This document shows positions 16,748-24,894 of a stretch of DNA of 64,000 bases, piece by piece. The number at the start of each line of letters is the position of its first letter. Position 1 is the first letter of the stretch. Where the stretch lies: NCBI GenBank assembly GCA_025924715.1, contig JAICHV010000005.1, forward strand, positions 41,601 through 105,600, read 5' to 3'. The stretch comes from Alphaproteobacteria bacterium (lineage in GTDB: Bacteria; Pseudomonadota; Alphaproteobacteria; Micropepsales; Micropepsaceae). The translations under genes and the position numbers were made by a program. The notes beneath the pieces were generated by a model. The model did no database searches and had not been told where the DNA came from. It was given only the letters and a program-made list of their open reading frames with translations.

Positions 16748-17116
16748 ATGAAAACGCCATTACAGCTTGATATTCAGGGGGCGGTTCTTTCCGCCAGGGC
16801 CAAGGAAGTGATCCACCACCATCTGGGCAAGCTGGAAGGCCGGTTCGGCGCCCTTATCGCGTGCCGCATCGCCATCAACCCGCCTGTCCGCAACACCCGA
16901 TTGGGCGGCCGCTATAAGGTCAACATCCACCTGAGCCTGCCAGGCGGACGCGAGGTGAATGTGGGAACGCCTCACCGCAATTATGAGCCGCGCCACGAGC
17001 AACTGATATTCGCGCTGCATGACACGTTTCGCAAAGCGGTGCGCCAGCTTCAACGACAGATCGCGCGCTTAAGGGTGGAACCGCGCCGCAAGTCCGACGC
17101 CGAGGCGCGGTCATGA
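16748..17116 (+). CDS. ribosome hibernation factor (HPF/RaiA family, short form)
   Basis: 122 residues of the S30AE family. It begins with LQLDIQGAVLSARAKEVIHHHLGK, continues with a basic second half (ARLRVEPRRK), and lacks the C-terminal dimerisation domain of long HPF. Such proteins bind the 30S decoding centre and silence ribosomes in dormancy. AAGGAG lies upstream of the ATG. The stop overlaps the next ATG (ATGA), coupling it to the baeRF-like protein. It is probably a stress-specific paralogue, since housekeeping HPF of alphaproteobacteria is usually the long form encoded near rpoN. Confidence 0.85.
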   Translation: MKTPLQLDIQGAVLSARAKEVIHHHLGKLEGRFGALIACRIAINPPVRNTRLGGRYKVNIHLSLPGGREVNVGTPHRNYEPRHEQLIFALHDTFRKAVRQLQRQIARLRVEPRRKSDAEARS

Positions 17117-17583
17117 CCCTGCTGGCCTATGGCACCTGGATTGCGGTTTGCGACGGCGCCAAAGCGATGTTGCTCGAAAATCGGGGAGATCACGAATATC
17201 CCAAACTGGAAATGCGCAGGGTGTTCGAGCAGCACAACGCCCCGACCCGCGAGCAAGGCAATTCAAAGCCCGGACGCAACTTCAGCGCCGCCCAGGGCCG
17301 CCACGCGGCCCTGGAGGAAACCGATTTTCATGACCAGGCCGAGCGCAAATTCCTCAAGGAATTCGCCGCGCGCATAAACCAGCAGGTGGCGAAATCGCTC
17401 GTGCGCTTCGTGATTATCGCGCCACCACGCGCCCTTGGCATGCTGCGCCCGCATTTGGCCGACATCACGCGTCGGCGGCTCCTGGCCGAGCTTCCCCATG
17501 ACTATGTCAAATTGCCCTTGATCGAGATCGAGAAACTGCTGATGCGAACGCCCGGCGGCGCAAAAGCCAAAGGCTTGTCTTGA
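17113..17583 (+). CDS. host attachment protein family (baeRF-like, eRF1-related fold)
   Basis: 156 residues of the family called host attachment protein after its Agrobacterium member, which belongs to the bacterial baeRF group related to archaeal/eukaryal release factor eRF1. Visible features are WIAVCDGAKAMLLEN, HDQAERKFLKEFAARIN and the APPRALGMLRPHL segment. Its start overlaps the stop of the hibernation-factor gene. This proximity suggests action on stalled or hibernating ribosomes rather than on host contact; that is inference from context. Confidence 0.8.
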   Translation: MTLLAYGTWIAVCDGAKAMLLENRGDHEYPKLEMRRVFEQHNAPTREQGNSKPGRNFSAAQGRHAALEETDFHDQAERKFLKEFAARINQQVAKSLVRFVIIAPPRALGMLRPHLADITRRRLLAELPHDYVKLPLIEIEKLLMRTPGGAKAKGLS

Positions 17584-17640
17584 ATCAACGCAAGCCGCCG
17601 CCGCGCTGCCTAGATTGCACAAATCTGAGGGAGGACGACG

Positions 17641-18468
17641 ATGCATTACAAGACTTTGTTGGTTCACCTGGAGCTGGCCCGCTCCAATCACCGTCTGACG
17701 GCAATCGCGGGCGATCTGGCGCAGCGCTTTCAGGCCGACATTATTGGTATCGCCGGCTGTCAGCCGGTCAAGATATTGTACGATGAAGGTTTGTTGAGCG
17801 GCGAGATTTCGGCCGCGGATCGCAAGGAAATTCAAAAGGAAATCGATACCGCGGAAAAGGCCTTCCGTCAGGATCTCGCCAAGCACGCGTCGCTGGAATG
17901 GCGCTCGTCCATCACCTATTTGTCGCTGGCGGGTTATATCGCGCAGGAAGCCCGCGCGGCGGATTTGGTCATAACCGGTCCAGACATTGGCGGCACCATC
18001 CTGGATTCCACGCGCCGCGTCAGCATTGCCGATCTGGTGATGCATGCGGGCCGCCCTGTGCTGCTGGTGCCGCGCAAATGCAAGACATTACCGCTGAAAC
18101 ACGCCATGGTAGCATGGAAGAACACGACGGAGTCCCGCCGCGCGCTTTTCGACGCGCTTCCCATGCTGAAACTCTGCGAAAAGGTCAGCGTGGTGGCCGT
18201 GGCCCCGGATGCCCAATTCACGCGCGCCCGGGCTGAATTGGCCGATGTGGGATCCTGGCTGGTCAAACACGGCATTCCAGCCAATTGCGACGTTCGTGCC
18301 GCAGCCGGTTCGGACAGTGGCCGCCTTGCCGAGATCGCCGGGGAGAACGACGCCGATCTCGTGGTGGCGGGCGCCTATGGCCATGGCCGGCTGCAGGAAT
18401 GGCTGCTGGGCGGCGTAACCCAGGACTTGCTGTTGAATGCTGAACGCTGCGTGCTGATTTCACATTGA
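17641..18468 (+). CDS. tandem universal stress protein (UspA family)
   Basis: 275 residues with two Usp domains. The first begins MHYKTLLVHLEL and ends with GRPVLLVPR. The second ends GAYGHGRLQEWLLGGVTQDL, preserving the G-x2-G-x9-G nucleotide motif. GAGGGAGGA precedes the ATG. It stands 57 bases after the baeRF-like gene and 12 bases before the nitroreductase gene, within the operon starting at 16299. Confidence 0.92.
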   Translation: MHYKTLLVHLELARSNHRLTAIAGDLAQRFQADIIGIAGCQPVKILYDEGLLSGEISAADRKEIQKEIDTAEKAFRQDLAKHASLEWRSSITYLSLAGYIAQEARAADLVITGPDIGGTILDSTRRVSIADLVMHAGRPVLLVPRKCKTLPLKHAMVAWKNTTESRRALFDALPMLKLCEKVSVVAVAPDAQFTRARAELADVGSWLVKHGIPANCDVRAAAGSDSGRLAEIAGENDADLVVAGAYGHGRLQEWLLGGVTQDLLLNAERCVLISH

Positions 18469-18480
18469 CCGGAGACGGCC

Positions 18481-19125
18481 ATGGACGTAATCGATACCAT
18501 TCACGCGCGACGGGCCGTCAGAGATTACAAGCCCGAACCCGTGCCGCCCGACCTTCTGCGGGCCGTGACGACCGCCGCCAGTTGGGCGCCCAGCGCCATG
18601 AACCAGCAGCCCTGGCGGTTCACCGTCGTCACCGATCGCGGACGGCTGGAAGAGATCGCCGACAAGGCCAAGCATTGGGCGGCCGCGCGGCTGGCGGGCC
18701 AGACGGAGGCGCCGCACCTGGCGGAAATGCTCAGCAATCCCTCTTTTCACATCTTCTACAATGCCCCTGCCCTGGTGGTTATTTCGGCGCCGTCAAAAGA
18801 CGCATTCTGTATCGCCGACTGCGCCTTGGCCGCACAAAACCTGATGCTGGCGGCTTCGCGTTTGGGCCTTGGGAGCTGCTGGACCGGCATGGCGGAAGCC
18901 TGGCTCAACAGTGAAGCCGGTCACAAAGCGCTGCATCTGCCGGCTGGAGAACAAGTGGTGGCCCCCATCATTCTGGGTTTTCCGCAGAGCGTGCCTGCAC
19001 CAGTCCCGCGCAAGCCGCCAACCCTTTATTGGATCGGAGACAGCACCGCGCCAATGCCGGAGGGCCATGAGGCGCCTCAGCCCCATGCCGGCGGCGGCTT
19101 GTTCACCGGTCTGCTTCATTCTTAA
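18481..19125 (+). CDS. nitroreductase-family FMN oxidoreductase
   Basis: 214 residues. FMN-binding elements of the family are visible: ARRAVRDYKPEPV at the N-terminus, ASWAPSAMNQQPWRF near residue 35, and ASRLGLGSCWTGM with LHLPAGEQVVAPIILGFP near the C-terminus. It probably reduces quinones or nitro compounds with NAD(P)H; the physiological substrate is unknown. It is the last gene of the hibernation operon. Related nitroreductases are strongly induced by low oxygen in other bacteria. Confidence 0.88.
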   Translation: MDVIDTIHARRAVRDYKPEPVPPDLLRAVTTAASWAPSAMNQQPWRFTVVTDRGRLEEIADKAKHWAAARLAGQTEAPHLAEMLSNPSFHIFYNAPALVVISAPSKDAFCIADCALAAQNLMLAASRLGLGSCWTGMAEAWLNSEAGHKALHLPAGEQVVAPIILGFPQSVPAPVPRKPPTLYWIGDSTAPMPEGHEAPQPHAGGGLFTGLLHS

Positions 19126-19137
19126 GCGGATCTGGGC

Positions 19138-20498
19138 CTAAAGGCCGAAGGGATAGGTTTCGGCCATCTCATGACTGGCAGGGCCAGCCAGCGGCGTGAT
19201 CGCATGGCTGGTTTCGAACCAGACATAGGCATCGAACTGTTCGCTCATCACTGCTTGGAAATAATGGCTGAGGAATTCCGTGTCGGGGCGATAGACCACA
19301 CCTATGGCCCGTTCCAGCCTTGCGACATCGAGCAATCCGCGCAGGTCAGGTCGGCCGCGCCAGTCGAACAGCGCGCGCGCGTGGCCGCAATGACGGAAGA
19401 GATGCTCGTAACTGTCGGGCCGGGCGGGAAGCACGGTCTTGACCTCCATCTCGGAGCCCCAATCCGAAGCCGCCGCCACCGTGCCGCGGTCGGTGCCGAA
19501 GCCGATCGCAACCATCTCATCGCCATAGGCGGTACGGCATAATTCGCCGATATTGAACTCCCCTTCCCAGCCCATGGCGGTGACCGCGGCGTTACCGATA
19601 TGGGAATTGTGCGCCCAGACGATAACTTTGGCGCCCGGCCGCCGGCCAATCAAGCTCTGCAATGTTTCGAACATGTGCCGGTCGCGCAGGTTCCAGGATT
19701 CGGTGGCGCCCCGATACATGGCCCGATAATAGCGCTCGGCCGCGCGCACAATCCGCGCACTCTGGGCGGCATCGAAAAACCGTTCGCCGTCATGGCTTTC
19801 ATAGTGAAGACGCTGGGCCAGAAGGGCGACAAGCTGTTGGGTCACGTCCTCCTCGCAGGTTTTCCCACCCATCATGGCGTGATGGCCATAGGCTTGCGGC
19901 TCGTCCTGCCAGGGCGTCAGGCAGCCATAACGCCGGCGCGCCCGGGCACCGGCTTGCGGATCAACGCGGCCAAGATAGGCGAGCACGGCGTGGATGGATT
20001 GGGTGAGGCTGTAAATATCAAGGCCGCGGAATTCCACCCGGTCGGCGGCCGAACGATGGCCATTCTCGCCATGGAGCCAGTCTGCGAATTCCTTCACTTC
20101 CACATTGCGCCACATCCAGCTCGGAAAGCGGGCAAAGGCCTTCTGTTCGGAGGCCAAGGGGGCGTGATGGCGGACGAAACGGTCGATCCGCGCCGCATCC
20201 GGCCAATCCGCCTCGACGGCCACGATGTTGAAACCGTGGTTCTGAATCAAATGGCGGGAAATGGCGCTCCGGGCCCGGTAGAATTCGCTGCTGCCATGGG
20301 TGGCTTCGCCCAACAGGACAATTCTGGCGTCTCCAAAGCGCGAAAGAGCTCGCCGAACGCGGACGCCTGTTCGGGCGGCGGCAAATCCTCAGCGGCCGCG
20401 CCCAGCAGCTTGGCCACTTCCCGGTCTGCAGCGAAAGGTGGGTTGTTGTCGTCATCCAACAGCGCCTTCGGCTTCTTGGGGCTGACCCGGCCCGCCAT
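19138..20498 (-). pseudogene. erythromycin esterase-family protein, frameshifted near the N-terminus
   Basis: The leftward frame from about 20325 to 19138 encodes most of an erythromycin-esterase-like hydrolase (LLGEATHGSSEFYRA, FNIVAVEADWPDAARIDRF, VIVWAHNSHIGN). The expected N-terminal lead-in lies in another frame: from ATG 20498 one reads PPPEQASAFGELFRA, and after a break FGDARIVLLGEATHG. Restoring one base in the run at about 20336 would join them as ELFRAFGDARIV. So the gene has a one-base deletion, unless it is an assembly error or an internal TTG start is used. Family members hydrolyse cyclic esters but most are not antibiotic-resistance enzymes. It follows the phosphoribosyltransferase in an operon. 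Confidence 0.7.
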
Positions 20499-21129
20499 GC
20501 CTTGCCAAAAGCTGGACGACCTCCTCGTCACTGGTGGGCTCGAAATCCCTGTAGAAATAGCCCACAGCTTCGAATGGGTCCGGGGTGGCCAGGCAGACGA
20601 TGCGATCCGCTTCACCCCGGAAATTGGCCACGGTGTCGCGCGGCGCGACCGGCACGGCCATGATCACGCTTTTGGGTTGGCGCAGACGCACCGCCTGCAG
20701 CGCGGCATGCATGGTGTTGCCCGTCGCCAAGCCGTCATCGACGATAATGGCAATCCGCCCGCGAAGAGGCTGCGGCAAGCGGGTGCCCAGATAGCGCCGG
20801 CGTCGCCGTTCGATTTCCGCCAATTCCCGGGCGCAGATCGCATCGAATTGCGCCGGCGTGGTTCCGGTCAGGGAAATCAGCGTGTTGTCGCGGACGATGA
20901 TCGGATTGCCGCCATCAATGACCGAGCCGATGGCCAGCTCCGGCTGGCGCGGCGCGCCGATCTTGCGCACCAGCAAAAGATCGAGCGGTGCGCCCAAGGC
21001 CGACGCAACTTCTGCCGCCACTGGAACGCCGCCGCGCGGCAGCGCCAGGATGACGCAATCCTGGCCCTTAAGGTCGGCCAATGCCCCGGCAAGCTGGCGT
21101 CCGGCGTCTCGGCGATCCTGAAAGAACAT
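20452..21129 (-). CDS. phosphoribosyltransferase-domain protein
   Basis: 225 residues with a type I phosphoribosyltransferase fold. LALPRGGVPVAAEVASAL is near the start, and the PRPP-binding loop VDDGLATGNT is at residues 130-139. A C-terminal tail of about 55 residues follows (GYFYRDFEPTSDEEV). Proteins of this group accompany erythromycin-esterase-like and dienelactone-hydrolase genes in stress islands; the base acceptor is unknown. It lies between the alpha/beta hydrolase (12 bases upstream) and the frameshifted esterase. Together with the PRPP-synthetase-like gene at 5218 it suggests PRPP metabolism is part of the island. Confidence 0.88.
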   Translation of the reverse strand: MFFQDRRDAGRQLAGALADLKGQDCVILALPRGGVPVAAEVASALGAPLDLLLVRKIGAPRQPELAIGSVIDGGNPIIVRDNTLISLTGTTPAQFDAICARELAEIERRRRRYLGTRLPQPLRGRIAIIVDDGLATGNTMHAALQAVRLRQPKSVIMAVPVAPRDTVANFRGEADRIVCLATPDPFEAVGYFYRDFEPTSDEEVVQLLARHGGPGQPQEAEGAVG

Positions 21130-21141
21130 GGCAGACTCCTC

Positions 21142-21810
21142 TCACGTCGGAGCATTGCAAAGATAACGTTCGAACCAGGCTGCAGCCAATTGCGTAACCT
21201 TTTCGAGCATGCCGGGTTCCTCGAACAAATGCGTGGCACCCGCCACGATCTCCAAGCTGCACAAACCCTGATGCAGCCTTCGGGCGTAGCGGTTGAGGAG
21301 AAGAACATCATGATCGGCGCCGCCCACGATCAGCAGGGTCGGTGCTTTGACCCTGGCAAGCGCATTGGCCGCTAGGTCCGGCCGACCGCCGCGGGAAACG
21401 ATCGCTCCGACCCGGGACCCCAGTTCGGCGGCGGCGACCAAAGCCGCCGCGGCGCCGGTGCTGGCGCCAAACAGCCCGATGGGCTGGGCCGGCCAAAACC
21501 CGTCAGCCCAGCGCACGGCATCGCAAAGCCGCTTGGCCAGGAAAGGAATATCGAAGACCAGCGCCCGATGTCCCGCCGCCTCTTCTTCCGGGCGCAGCAC
21601 GTCAAACAGCAAAGTCGCCATGCCTTGCCCGTTGAGCCCCTGCGCCACTTGGCGGTTGCGTGGACTGAAGCGGCTGGACCCGCTGCCATGGACAAAGATG
21701 ACAAGGCCCGATGGCACAGCAGGGATTGCCAAACTCCCCGCCAGCCTGAGGGAGCCAACTTCAACCTCGCGCACCACCGTTTCGGACGCCCGGGCGGTTT
21801 TCAATGGCAC
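21142..21810 (-). CDS. alpha/beta hydrolase (dienelactone hydrolase-like)
   Basis: 222 residues. The oxyanion/nucleophile pattern is clear: LVIFVHGSGSSR near residue 37, nucleophile Ser117 in FGASTGAA, an Asp in IVGGADHDVL (166 or 168) and His194 in AGATHLFEEPG. There is no signal peptide. The start is GTG at 21810 with AGGGGA upstream. It lies nine bases downstream of the 58-residue protein and upstream of the phosphoribosyltransferase, in one leftward operon. Confidence 0.85.
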   Translation of the reverse strand: MPLKTARASETVVREVEVGSLRLAGSLAIPAVPSGLVIFVHGSGSSRFSPRNRQVAQGLNGQGMATLLFDVLRPEEEAAGHRALVFDIPFLAKRLCDAVRWADGFWPAQPIGLFGASTGAAAALVAAAELGSRVGAIVSRGGRPDLAANALARVKAPTLLIVGGADHDVLLLNRYARRLHQGLCSLEIVAGATHLFEEPGMLEKVTQLAAAWFERYLCNAPT

Positions 21811-21819
21811 GGCAGTCCC

Positions 21820-21996
21820 CTAGTCGGTGTCGAGCGGCCAGAGCGGCCCACATTCCTCGGGGGCCAGGCGCGCCAAGCGGCGCTGAAGTTCCAGGGCTTC
21901 GCCCTCCCGCCCGATCCAGCGGAGCTTGACGATTGCTCTCTTCAGGTCGGCCGGCCTCACCGCGGGTGGGAAGGTAGGCCCGGATGTCTGCTGCAT
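21820..21996 (-). CDS. small hypothetical protein heading the phosphoribosyltransferase operon
   Basis: 58 residues, start at 21996 with AGGGAGA eight bases upstream. A mainly helical basic centre (ADLKRAIVKLRWIGREGEAL) is followed by an acidic/proline tail. No family is recognised. It is the first gene of the leftward operon and has the two strongest FNR/FixK-like palindromes of the window 80 to 142 bases upstream. The good ribosome site and spacing of nine bases to the hydrolase argue that it is translated. Confidence 0.55.
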   Translation of the reverse strand: MQQTSGPTFPPAVRPADLKRAIVKLRWIGREGEALELQRRLARLAPEECGPLWPLDTD

Positions 21997-22075
21997 GACA
22001 GAATCTCCCTGAATAGAATTTTCTGACTTGGCCCTTCGCCTCGCTTGCATAGTGCCGGCGGAAGGCCGGCCCACA

Positions 22076-22089
22076 TTGATCTCAATCAA
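22076..22089. promoter_or_regulatory. perfect FNR/FixK box
   Basis: TTGATCTCAATCAA has both five-base half-sites exact (TTGAT-N4-ATCAA). It lies in the divergent gap between the leftward 58-residue-protein operon and the rightward BON gene, 80 bases from the left start. Confidence 0.65.
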
Positions 22090-22124
22090 TTCCCCGCCAC
22101 GCCGGAACCGCGGCTGGCCGGCGT

Positions 22125-22138
22125 TTGATCCGCATCAA
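22125..22138. promoter_or_regulatory. perfect FNR/FixK box
   Basis: TTGATCCGCATCAA has both half-sites exact. It is 57 bases upstream of the BON-protein start and 49 bases from the first box (start to start), so each divergent operon could have its own site. Confidence 0.65.
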
Positions 22139-22194
22139 GGTGCGGTTTTTTCCAGGCCGCTTAAATCCCCATCGCCTCTGAAGGGAGCAAGGTT

Positions 22195-22845
22195 ATGTCA
22201 GATATGGAACTGCAGCAGAAAGTCATTGATGAACTCGACTTTGAACCGCGGGTGAACGCCGCCCATATTGGCGTAGCCGCACACAAAGGTGTCGTCACCC
22301 TGAATGGATATGTAAGCAGCTACGCCGAAAAGCTGGCCGCTGAAAAAGCCGCACGACGGGTTAAGGGTGTTCACGGTATCGCCCAGGAATTGGAGGTCCG
22401 CTTTGCCGAAGGCAAAAAGACTGCCGACGACGAGATCGCCTCCCGCGCCATCAACATCATCCATTGGAGCACGATGCTGCCCATCGATGCCGTGCAGGTC
22501 CGGGTGCAGAATGGTTGGATTACGCTGACCGGCCAAGTCGAGTGGCAGTACCAGCGGGCCAACGCCGAAGTGGTCGTTCGCCTTCTGTCAGGCGTGAGAG
22601 GCGTCACCAACAACATCCGATTGACGCCCCGTGCCCACGCGGTCGACATCAAGCTCAAGATCGAAGAAGCTCTGAAACGCAACGCCCATATCATGTCGCA
22701 GGCAATCCGGGTCTCGGTTGTGGATGGCGGCAATGTTCATCTCGAAGGCATGGTTCACGATTGGCACGAACGGGACATGATCGAGGCGGCCGCGTGGTCG
22801 GCGCCGGGCGTAACGAAGGTGGAAGATCGCCTTTTCATAGCTTGA
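22195..22845 (+). CDS. triple BON-domain protein
   Basis: 216 residues containing three BON domains (about 3-70, 78-145 and 150-216). Each has the hydrophobic-glycine pattern, as in GVVTLNGYVSSYAEKLAAEKA, GWITLTGQVEWQYQRANAE and GNVHLEGMVHDWHERD. There is no signal peptide, unlike periplasmic OsmY, so it is probably cytoplasmic. BON domains bind phospholipid or membranes. AAGGGAGCAAGG precedes the ATG. It stands directly under the FNR-type box at 22125-22138. Confidence 0.88.
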   Translation: MSDMELQQKVIDELDFEPRVNAAHIGVAAHKGVVTLNGYVSSYAEKLAAEKAARRVKGVHGIAQELEVRFAEGKKTADDEIASRAINIIHWSTMLPIDAVQVRVQNGWITLTGQVEWQYQRANAEVVVRLLSGVRGVTNNIRLTPRAHAVDIKLKIEEALKRNAHIMSQAIRVSVVDGGNVHLEGMVHDWHERDMIEAAAWSAPGVTKVEDRLFIA

Positions 22846-22876
22846 AAGGCTTGCTACGAGTGAAAGGGGCGCAAAT

Positions 22877-23665
22877 ATGCGTTCCGATCCAGGATCGAAC
22901 ATGAGGCTTTCGGGAAAAACCGCCGTCATCACCGGCGCAGCCCTTGGCATCGGCCGCGCCATCGCCACCACGATGGCGGCGGAGGGCGCCAGGGTCGCGC
23001 TGCTGGATGTTCTGGATCCGGAAGGCGCTGCCTTGGAGCAGCAGTTGAACCACAAGGGCCATGCCGCGAAATATTGGTGGTGCGACGTCGCCAAGGAAAT
23101 TGACGTCGAATCCGCCTTCCGGAAAGTCGCGCGCCATTTCGGCAAGATCGACATTGTCGTCAACAATGCCGGTATCTCGGGCGCCAACAAGCCCACCCAT
23201 GAGCTTTCCGAGGCCGAATGGGACAAGGTCCAGTCGGTCAATGTGAAGGGCGTGTTTTTCGGAACCAAGCATGCCATTGGCCATTTGCGGCAGGCGGGCG
23301 GAGGAAGCATTATCAATCTTTCTTCCATATACGGGCTGGTGGGCGCAGGCGACGTACCGCCTTATCACGCCTCCAAGGGTGCCGTGCGCTTGATGACCAA
23401 GAACGACGCCTTGATCTATGCGCCGGACCGCATCCGGGTGAATTCCATCCATCCCGGCTTCATCTGGACCCAGATGGTGCAAAACCACCTCGCCGGCCTC
23501 GGCGACGTGAATGAAGGCCGAGAGGCGGTGGGAGCACTTCATCCCCTGGGCCATATGGGGGAGCCCGACGATATCGCCTGGGGCGCCGTCTATCTGGCGT
23601 CAGACGAGGCCAAATTCGTTACCGGTGCCGAACTGGTTATCGATGGGGGCTATACCGCCCGCTAA
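22877..23665 (+). CDS. short-chain dehydrogenase/reductase (SDR)
   Basis: 262 residues of a classical SDR. It has an NAD(P)-binding TGAALGIGRA near residue 20, NNAG in VVNNAGISGANK, a catalytic Ser in INLSSIYG, Tyr and Lys in PYHASKGAV, and the C-terminal GAELVIDGGYTAR. AAAGGGG precedes the ATG at 22877; a second ATG eight codons later is possible. The 31-base gap to the BON gene suggests one transcript. The substrate is not predictable. It is the last intact gene of the island before the tRNA. Confidence 0.9.
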   Translation: MRSDPGSNMRLSGKTAVITGAALGIGRAIATTMAAEGARVALLDVLDPEGAALEQQLNHKGHAAKYWWCDVAKEIDVESAFRKVARHFGKIDIVVNNAGISGANKPTHELSEAEWDKVQSVNVKGVFFGTKHAIGHLRQAGGGSIINLSSIYGLVGAGDVPPYHASKGAVRLMTKNDALIYAPDRIRVNSIHPGFIWTQMVQNHLAGLGDVNEGREAVGALHPLGHMGEPDDIAWGAVYLASDEAKFVTGAELVIDGGYTAR

Positions 23666-23712
23666 GCGGGACCGGCTCTCCGTGGGTACCTCGACCGTCA
23701 AAGGGTCGCTGC

Positions 23713-23832
23713 ATGCGTAGAGAACAGCCCAAGCCCGGACAACACGGGAAATATTGGCTCAGCAAAAAACCGGGAAGAGATTGCATTGACGATGCGTGGT
23801 GCGCGACTTGGTACGATAACATACTGGTGTAG
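23713..23832 (+). pseudogene. possible integrase N-terminal remnant
   Basis: A 39-codon frame starting at ATG 23713 reads GKYWLSKKPGRD and DDAWCATWYDNI, resembling the N-terminus of tyrosine-type site-specific integrases (YWLxxRPxR...WCxTWYD), then hits a stop. In another frame about 80 bases later, DALGHRDIF resembles the integrase C-terminal LGHxDI box. It lies 140 bases from the 3' end of a tRNA gene, where integrases of tRNA-targeted elements usually sit. I read it as a decayed integrase; the match is by eye and short. Confidence 0.4.
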
Positions 23833-23973
23833 AAGCACTTTCTTCCAAAAAAGAAAATCGCGTGGGATGGTCGGCATGAGAAAGCAAATTTTGGACCTCA
23901 AAAAATGCGTGCCAAGAGCGTGCCGCGACGCCCTTGGACACCGAGACATCTTTCACAACCCCTCGGAGATTAT

Positions 23974-24050
23974 TGGTGGGCCCGGCAGGACTCGAACCTG
24001 CGACCTAACCGTTATGAGCGGTCAGCTCTAACCAACTGAGCTACAGGCCC
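23974..24050 (-). tRNA. tRNA with CAT anticodon, probably tRNA-Ile2
   Basis: A 77-base tRNA including the encoded CCA. The acceptor stem GGGCCTG pairs with CGGGCCC (one G-T), the D arm contains AGCTCAGTTGGTTAGAGC, the anticodon loop is CTCATAA (CAT) and the T arm is GCAGGTTCGAGTCCTGC. The body resembles alphaproteobacterial tRNA-Ile2, whose CAT is modified to lysidine, more than elongator tRNA-Met, but this needs a covariance model. The 3' end faces the stress island. Confidence 0.9.
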
Positions 24051-24165
24051 CTTTTTCCGAAGCGGGTATAACAGGCGGCACGAAATCATCAAATCGTGCC
24101 GTTTTTTCGCCTTGGGGACCGGCCAGGGTGGCAGCCCAGGGTGGGGACAAAGGGAGATATTGCTC

Positions 24166-24885
24166 ATGACAATTCGCGCACCCTTAAGGGTACTGGCCTT
24201 ATTGGCCGGCGCCTTTGCCGCATCCCTGCCGGCCGGCACCGCGTCAGCCGATCCGGCACCCCGCACCATCGCCATGTCCGGCCAGGGCGTCGTCAAGGCC
24301 GTACCCGATACCGTAACCCTCTCCGCCGGGGTGACCGTCCAGGGGATCAGCGCAGCGGCGGCGCTGGCGGCCGACAGCACCCACATGCAAGCGGTGATCG
24401 CAGCCCTGAAAAAACTGGGCGTCGCCGACCGCAATATCCAGACCCAGCGGTTTTCGGTCGCGCCGCAATATGCCTATACCAACGGCCAGCCGCCGCGGCT
24501 CACCGGTTACCAGGCCACCAACCAGGTTTCGGTGCATCTCGATGACCCCGCCAAGCTGGGCGCCATGCTGGACGCGCTGGTGGCGGCCGGCGCCAACCAG
24601 GAGAGCAGCATCACTTTCGGCGTCGCCAATCCGGCGCCCCTGCTGGCCGAGGCGCGCGCCAAGGCCGTGGCCGATGCGAGGGCACGGGCCGAGACCTATG
24701 CCAAGGCGGCAGGTGTCACCTTGGGGCCGATTCTATCGATCAGTGAAAGCGGCGTGGCCGTGCCCCGGCCGGTCTTGATGCGCACCATGGCGGCCGCCAG
24801 TTTCGCGCCACCGGCGCCCCCACCCATCGAGGCGGGCGAAGAAAGCGTCACCGCCGATGTTTCGATTGTCTGGCAAATTCCGTAA
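24166..24885 (+). CDS. SIMPL-domain (DUF541) periplasmic protein
   Basis: 239 residues with a signal peptide (about 1-27, ending ASADPAP) and then a SIMPL/DUF541 domain: RTIAMSGQGVVKAVPDTVTL, NIQTQRFSVAPQYAY and LAEARAKAVADARARAETYA. The family includes E. coli YggE, linked to protection from oxidative stress, with no known activity. AGGGAGA precedes the ATG at 24166. The M3 peptidase gene starts nine bases after the stop, suggesting co-transcription. Confidence 0.88.
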   Translation: MTIRAPLRVLALLAGAFAASLPAGTASADPAPRTIAMSGQGVVKAVPDTVTLSAGVTVQGISAAAALAADSTHMQAVIAALKKLGVADRNIQTQRFSVAPQYAYTNGQPPRLTGYQATNQVSVHLDDPAKLGAMLDALVAAGANQESSITFGVANPAPLLAEARAKAVADARARAETYAKAAGVTLGPILSISESGVAVPRPVLMRTMAAASFAPPAPPPIEAGEESVTADVSIVWQIP

Positions 24886-24894
24886 GAAAGCGGC

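Noticed and set aside
19138..20498. Macrolide resistance gene
   Set aside because: The family name is misleading: most chromosomal members are of unknown function, and this copy is frameshifted in a stress operon.
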